From NCBI GenBank assembly GCA_016197155.1, contig JACPWF010000012.1:1-47933 (forward strand): DNA of 47,933 nt, written 5' to 3'. Made by a program: the position numbers and the translations under genes. The stretch comes from Candidatus Omnitrophota bacterium. GTDB taxonomy: Bacteria > Omnitrophota > Gorgyraeia > 2-02-FULL-51-18. The notes under the pieces are model-generated. The model worked only from the letters and a program-made list of their open reading frames with translations. It did not search any database and was not told where the DNA came from. Below, piece by piece: positions 41,366 through 47,933 of the stretch (positions are counted from its first letter, which is position 1; each line of letters opens with the position of its first letter).

Positions 41366-42126
41366 AACTTTTAGCGATTGATATCGGCAACACCAGCGCG
41401 CATTTTATTCAATTTACGAACGGGCGTTTTCAAAGGCCTCTCCGGATCGCGACCTCGCGCCTGGTTTCCGCGGGTCTGTGGAAAATTTTAAAAAAAAGGT
41501 ACGCGTTTTCTGAAATCAGGGCCGTCGCGATCGCGAGCGTGGTTCCCGTGGCAGGCCGTTTTTTGAAACGGGAGCTTTCGCGGCGTTTCGGGCGCCCGGT
41601 TTATTTGATCGGCAAAGATTTTCCGGTTCCCATTTCCAATCGATACAAAAACCCCCGGCAGGTCGGCGTCGACCGGCTTTTGAACGCGCTGGCCGCGCAC
41701 CGGCGCTTCAAAAAAGAATGCATCGTCGTGGATTTTGGGACGGCGATCACGTTTGATGTCGTCTCGAAAAAAGGGGAGTACCTGGGCGGAGTCATCGCGC
41801 CCGGTATCGAGATCAGCCTCGAGGCCCTTTTCCAGAAAACCGCGCTTTTGCCACGGACGCGTCTCAAACACCCGCGGAACGCGATCGGAAAAGACACCGC
41901 CGAGAGCATCCGCGTGGGGTGTTCGGTCGGGATCGGCGGGCTTTGCGATCGGGTCATCGAAACCATTTCCAGGCGTCACCGCCTCCGGCCCGCCATCATT
42001 GCCACGGGGGGATACGCCGCTTTCATGTCGCGTTATTGCGAAAAGATAGGGGCCATTGACCCGCTTCTCATCATGCGCGGGATTGTTTTGAGTTTCGCCG
42101 AAAAAAATTCCTTGACAAAAAAGTGA
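41362..42126 (+). CDS. coaX: Type III pantothenate kinase
   Basis: LLAIDIGNTSAHFIQF, QVGVDRLLNALAAH, VVDFGTAITFDVVSKKGEYLGGVIAPGIEISLEAL. Confidence 0.95.
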   Translation: MKLLAIDIGNTSAHFIQFTNGRFQRPLRIATSRLVSAGLWKILKKRYAFSEIRAVAIASVVPVAGRFLKRELSRRFGRPVYLIGKDFPVPISNRYKNPRQVGVDRLLNALAAHRRFKKECIVVDFGTAITFDVVSKKGEYLGGVIAPGIEISLEALFQKTALLPRTRLKHPRNAIGKDTAESIRVGCSVGIGGLCDRVIETISRRHRLRPAIIATGGYAAFMSRYCEKIGAIDPLLIMRGIVLSFAEKNSLTKK

Positions 42127-42139
42127 CCGCGTGTAGAAT
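42112..42139 (+). promoter_or_regulatory. Predicted sigma70-type promoter of groESL
   Basis: TTGACA-N16-TAGAAT, overlapping coaX 3' end. Confidence 0.75.
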
Positions 42140-42145
42140 CTGCTG

Positions 42146-42172
42146 TTAGCACTCATATTGATTGAGTGCCAA
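42146..42172. promoter_or_regulatory. CIRCE element (HrcA operator)
   Basis: TTAGCACTC-N9-GAGTGCCAA: one mismatch to TTAGCACTC-N9-GAGTGCTAA. Confidence 0.95.
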
Positions 42173-42216
42173 AAGTTCAAGTTCGCGTTACAGAATCAAT
42201 CAAAAGGAGATAGAGA

Positions 42217-44188
<1,972 letters not shown>

Positions 44189-44195
44189 GGGATAA

Positions 44196-44230
44196 GTTAG
44201 TAGTTAGAAGCTAGAAGTAAATAGCTACAA
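44196..44230. repeat. Degenerate heptamer tandem repeat (GTTAGTA GTTAGAA GCTAGAA GTAAATA GCTACAA)
   Basis: Period-7 pattern read directly between groEL and its terminator. Confidence 0.55.
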
Positions 44231-44232
44231 AT

Positions 44233-44267
44233 AAAACCGCCGGCGTCAAAAGCGCCGGCGGTTTTTT
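44233..44267 (+). terminator. Rho-independent terminator of groESL
   Basis: CCGCCGGCG-TCAAAAG-CGCCGGCGG followed by TTTTTT. Confidence 0.92.
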
Positions 44268-44282
44268 GTTTTTCCCGAGCCC

Positions 44283-44311
44283 TTGCTTTTTACCGGCCGG
44301 GCGTGTATAAT
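44283..44311 (+). promoter_or_regulatory. Predicted promoter of toxin-antitoxin pair
   Basis: TTGCTT-N17-TATAAT. Confidence 0.65.
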
Positions 44312-44349
44312 CTGACTAGAATACAGGTTGACTAATATTAGGAGCTTCT

Positions 44350-44613
44350 ATGACCCGGACCCTGTCTTTGTCGGAAGTGAAGATGAAGTTTAGCGCGCTT
44401 GTGGAGGATGTGACGGGCAAGGATGATGAAATTGTGATCACCCGCAACGGCAGGCCCGTGGCCGTCCTTTTGAGCGCCGAAGAGTTTGACAGCTGGAAAG
44501 AAACAGAGGAGATTAAAAACAGCCCCGCTTTGATGCGCGAGATACAGGCGGGCATTAAGCGCCTTTCCAAGGGCCCGGGTAAAAAATATAGCTCCACAAA
44601 GGCTCTTTTTTAA
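44350..44613 (+). CDS. Phd/YefM-family antitoxin
   Basis: LSLSEVKMKFSALVEDVTGKDDEIVITRNGRPVAVLLSAEEFDSW. Confidence 0.88.
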   Translation: MTRTLSLSEVKMKFSALVEDVTGKDDEIVITRNGRPVAVLLSAEEFDSWKETEEIKNSPALMREIQAGIKRLSKGPGKKYSSTKALF

Positions 44614-44625
44614 GACAATTTATCC

Positions 44626-44907
44626 ATGAAATATTTTCTTGTCCTTCAGGAGAACGAAAGACAAACCCTCCGGATTCTCCCGCCGGGGCTCAAAAAGAAA
44701 ATCAGAAATGGCCTGGACGAAATCCTTTCCGACCCTTTGTGCGGCAAAGCCCTGATTGAGGAGCTGGCGGGTTTTCGCAGTTATAAGGTTGGGACCATCC
44801 GGATGGTTTACAAAATTGAAAAAAACGCCATACACCTCATCGCCATAGGTCCCCGCAAAAATATTTATCAGAGGGCCATTTCGGAACTTCGGCGGAAAGA
44901 GGAATAG
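44626..44907 (+). CDS. RelE/ParE-superfamily toxin
   Basis: Immediately downstream of antitoxin; LPPGLKKKIRNGLDEILSDPLCGKALIEELAGFRSYKVGTIRMVYKIEKNAIHLIAIGPRKNIYQ. Confidence 0.88.
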   Translation: MKYFLVLQENERQTLRILPPGLKKKIRNGLDEILSDPLCGKALIEELAGFRSYKVGTIRMVYKIEKNAIHLIAIGPRKNIYQRAISELRRKEE

Positions 44908-44970
44908 CGGTTTTTTGTTTGTCAGGCTCCGCCCAATTTGCTAAAATCAAGGCTTTTCCAGGAGCCCCTC

Positions 44971-45471
44971 ATGAGAAAAATCGTCAGTTTGTTTGTTTTT
45001 GCTTTCCTCTTGTCTTCCGCATTGAACGCATTTGCCGAAACCAAGGCCCGTCATTTTGAATCCGAAGGAGAGGTCGTGACCGTTGACCCGATGTACGGCC
45101 AGGTGACGATCCGGCACGATGTCATCCGGGATTTCATGGCCGGAGGCAGTACGTCGTTTTATGTCACAAGTCCCGATCTTTTGAAGCCGATCCGCACCGG
45201 CGACCTCGTTGAATTTTCCGTCACGGACACCCGCGGCGACGCGCGGATCGACAAGATCAAAAAAGTCGGCCAGGCGCCGCCCAAGGAGGACAAGGCGAAA
45301 CTGGGCGAGGCCGTTCAGACGGTGATCGTCGCCACGGGAGAGCTGGCCAAGGGCGTGACCTCCCCAATCGAGCCCGCGAATCAGGTGGTGAGTGGAGCGG
45401 CCGACGCGACGAGCGGCGCCACGGGGTCGGTTTTGAAGGACGTTTCGCCGCAGACCAAGAAGAAATTTTAA
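44971..45471 (+). CDS. Secreted/periplasmic protein with CusF-like fold, function unknown
   Basis: Signal peptide MRKIVSLFVFAFLLSSALNAFA; GEVVTVDPMYGQVTIRHDVI...LLKPIRTGDLVEFSVTDTRGDARIDKIKKV matches the CusF pattern; promoter TTGTCA-N17-TAAAAT at 44919-44947. Confidence 0.6.
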   Translation: MRKIVSLFVFAFLLSSALNAFAETKARHFESEGEVVTVDPMYGQVTIRHDVIRDFMAGGSTSFYVTSPDLLKPIRTGDLVEFSVTDTRGDARIDKIKKVGQAPPKEDKAKLGEAVQTVIVATGELAKGVTSPIEPANQVVSGAADATSGATGSVLKDVSPQTKKKF

Positions 45472-45483
45472 AGGAGCGTTCCG

Positions 45484-46644
45484 ATGGGCATGTGGCTCGG
45501 GCGCGGACGCAAGGCGCGCCGTTGTTACGGATTTGACGAAATCGCGTTGGTGCCGGGGGAAGTGACGATCAATCCCCACGAAGTCGACACCTCCTGGGAA
45601 ATCGGCAAGCGGCGTTTTCGCGTGCCCATCCTCGCGTCCGCGATGGACGGCGTGGTGGACGTGAATTTTGCCGTCAAGATGTCCAGGCTCGGCGGGATCG
45701 CCGCGCTCAACCTCGAAGGCGTGCAAACCCGCTACGAAAAACCCGAAGAAATCCTGAAAAAAATCTCGCGCGCCACGCCCGAAGAGGCCACGCATCTCAC
45801 GCAGGCCGTTTACAAAGAGCCGATCAAAGAAAAATTAATTTCCAAGCGCATCAAAGAAATCAAAAAACACGGCGGGACGGCCTGCGTGTCCAGCATTCCC
45901 CAGCGCGCGGAGCGTTTCGGAAAAATCGCGCAAGGGGCCGGCTGTGATATTTTTATTGTCCAGTCGACCGTGACGACGGTGCGGCACCTTTCCACGGAAT
46001 ACAAGACGCTCGATTTTTTTAAATTTTGTAAGGCCATGAAAATCCCCGTCATCATCGGAAACTGCGTCACGTACCAGACCACGCTCGAGCTCATGGGGAC
46101 GGGGGCGGCGGCCCTTCTCATCGGCATCGGGCCGGGGGCGGCGTGCACGACGCGGGGGGTTTTGGGTCTCGGGGTCCCTCAGGTCACGGCCACCTGCGAC
46201 GCGGCCGCGGCGCGCGATTTCTTTCACAAGAAAACCGGAAAATACATTCCGATCATCACCGATGGCGGCATGTCGACCGGCGGGGATATCTGCAAGGCCT
46301 TTGCCTGCGGTTCGGACGCGGTGATGGTGGGTTCAGCCTTCGCGCGCACCAAAGAAGCGCCGGGCGGCGGGTATCATTGGGGCATGGCGACGCCGCACGC
46401 GAACCTGCCGCGCGGCACGCGCATCCACGTCGGCACCACCGGCACGCTTGAAGAAATTTTATTTGGACCAGCGCGTCTGGATGATGGTTCTCAAAATTTG
46501 ATGGGCGCCCTTCAGACCTGCATGGGCAACGTCGGCGCGCGCAACATTAAAGAACTCCAGCTCACCGAGCTCATCATTGCCCCCTCCATTAAAACCGAAG
46601 GAAAAATTTTCCAGCAAGCCCAGCGCGTGGGAATGGGAAAATAA
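45484..46644 (+). CDS. guaB3: GuaB3-family IMP dehydrogenase-related protein (no CBS domain)
   Basis: YGFDEIALVPGEVTINPHEVDTSWEIGKRRFRVPILASAMDGVVD, GIGPGAACTTRGVLGLGVPQ, ITDGGMSTGGDICKAFACGSDAVMVGSAFA. Confidence 0.85.
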   Translation: MGMWLGRGRKARRCYGFDEIALVPGEVTINPHEVDTSWEIGKRRFRVPILASAMDGVVDVNFAVKMSRLGGIAALNLEGVQTRYEKPEEILKKISRATPEEATHLTQAVYKEPIKEKLISKRIKEIKKHGGTACVSSIPQRAERFGKIAQGAGCDIFIVQSTVTTVRHLSTEYKTLDFFKFCKAMKIPVIIGNCVTYQTTLELMGTGAAALLIGIGPGAACTTRGVLGLGVPQVTATCDAAAARDFFHKKTGKYIPIITDGGMSTGGDICKAFACGSDAVMVGSAFARTKEAPGGGYHWGMATPHANLPRGTRIHVGTTGTLEEILFGPARLDDGSQNLMGALQTCMGNVGARNIKELQLTELIIAPSIKTEGKIFQQAQRVGMGK

Positions 46645-46645
46645 G

Positions 46646-47933
46646 TTGTCTCTTTCCACGCTCGAAATCGCCGAAAAGGCGAAGCCCCGCCAAATTTTTG
46701 ACGTCGCCGCGAAGGCCGGCATCCGCCTTGAGGAGATCGAGGCCTACGGCCATTGGAAAGCCAAAGTCTCTCTCGAGCTTTTAGAACGCCTGGCCTCGCG
46801 TCCGAGCGGAAAACTGATCTGCGTCACCGGCATGACCCCGACGAAAGAAGGGGACGGGAAGACCTGCACGAGCATCGGGCTCACCCAGGCCCTCGGCCTT
46901 TTGAAAAAAAAGGTGATGCTCACCCTGCGCGAGCCGTCGCTGGCGCCCATTTTTGGTTTCAAGGGCGGCGCCACGGGCGGCGGCTATTCCCAGGTCCTGC
47001 CAATGGAGGACATCAATCTCCATTTCACCGGCGACATTCACGCGATCGAGATCGCGCACAACCTCTTGGCCGCGGTCCTGGAAAATCATCTCCATCACGG
47101 GAACGCGCTGGACATTGACAAAGACCATATTTTCTGGCGGCGCACGCTCGACATCAGCGACCGGCAGTTGCGCGACATCATCGTGGGGATGGCCAAGGCC
47201 AGCCACTTCGCCAAATACCGCACCGGTTTTGACATCACGGCGGCCAGCGAAGTCATGGCCGTTTTGTCGCTGTCGACTTCGATCCATTCGTTTAAATCGA
47301 AATTGGCCAAAATTTCCGTGGCGCTCACGCGCGAAGGGAAGCTCGTCACGGCCAAGGATCTGAAAGCGGCGGGGGCGATGGCCCTCCTCATGAAGGACGC
47401 GCTGAAGCCCAATCTCGTCCAGACGCTCGAGGGCCAGCCGGTTTTCATTCACACCGGGCCGTTCGCGAATGTCTCGCACGGGAACAGCAGTCTTTTGGCG
47501 ACCCAGATGGCGCTGAAACTGGCCAATTACGTCGTCACCGAGTCCGGTTTCGCGGCGGATCTGGGGCTTGAAAAATTATTCGACATCGTCTGCCGCGAAG
47601 GCGGGATCCGGCCGAGCGTGGTCGTGATGGTGGTGTCGCTGAAGGCCCTGCGCTCGCATGCCGCGAAGGCCGGCGCCAAACGCGGCCCCGACATGTTCAA
47701 GGCCTGGGATCTTTTCAAGGAAGGTTTTTCAAATGTGCGGCGCCACGTCGACAACATCCGCAAATTCGGAGTCGAGCCGGTGATCGCGATCAACCGTTTT
47801 CCCGACGACACCGAGGACGATCTGCGGCTCGTGAGGGAATATTTCCAGTCCATCCCGGTGGAATGCGCCGTTTCCGAGGTCGTGCGGCACGGCGGCCGGG
47901 GCGGCGTGACGCTCGCGGAAAAAGTGTTGAAGG
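46646..47933 (+). CDS. fhs: Formate--tetrahydrofolate ligase, 3' truncated by window end (TTG start likely)
   Basis: CVTGMTPTKEGDGKTCTSIGLTQALG, REPSLAPIFGFKGGATGGGYSQVLPMEDINLHFTGDIHAI; frame open to the end. Confidence 0.95.
   Translation, partial: MSLSTLEIAEKAKPRQIFDVAAKAGIRLEEIEAYGHWKAKVSLELLERLASRPSGKLICVTGMTPTKEGDGKTCTSIGLTQALGLLKKKVMLTLREPSLAPIFGFKGGATGGGYSQVLPMEDINLHFTGDIHAIEIAHNLLAAVLENHLHHGNALDIDKDHIFWRRTLDISDRQLRDIIVGMAKASHFAKYRTGFDITAASEVMAVLSLSTSIHSFKSKLAKISVALTREGKLVTAKDLKAAGAMALLMKDALKPNLVQTLEGQPVFIHTGPFANVSHGNSSLLATQMALKLANYVVTESGFAADLGLEKLFDIVCREGGIRPSVVVMVVSLKALRSHAAKAGAKRGPDMFKAWDLFKEGFSNVRRHVDNIRKFGVEPVIAINRFPDDTEDDLRLVREYFQSIPVECAVSEVVRHGGRGGVTLAEKVLK

Overview
Gene-dense (~58% GC by eye) bacterial chromosome segment with about 50 CDS. 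Almost all are on the + strand; cinA/pncC is the only convincing minus-strand gene. Content is mostly conserved housekeeping: ftsK(3' end)-rodZ-rimO-pgsA-pgpA-cinA(-)-recA-recX-alaS; a his/trp supercluster (hisD-B-H-A-F-I, trpE-G-D-C-F-B-A); a sugar-nucleotide transferase, ruvX, M16 and M50 proteases, rpe, a phosphohexomutase, lepA, lepB, a second pgsA-like gene, plsY, an orphan ORF, gpsA, tRNA-Pro(GGG); hom-thrC-lysC-cimA-valS-nadC-uvrB-birA-coaX; CIRCE-groES-groEL; a Phd/RelE-type TA pair; a secreted CusF-like protein, a guaB3-like gene and fhs (truncated by the window end). Gene order and repeat style resemble uncultivated Omnitrophota-type MAGs, but this is inference only. I see no convincing new multigene system (no CRISPR, phage, BGC or defence island). 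The items most worth a second look are: (1) a clean in-frame amber codon splitting an otherwise intact hisF; (2) a palindromic repeat that forms the whole hisB-hisH junction and supplies a possible hisH start codon; (3) two copies of a perfect 17-bp inverted repeat with different 4-nt loops; (4) a 20-bp palindrome encoding LPAGRQG in the UvrB tail; (5) a structured leader with direct repeats between tRNA-Pro and hom; (6) an orphan gene with its own promoter between plsY and gpsA.
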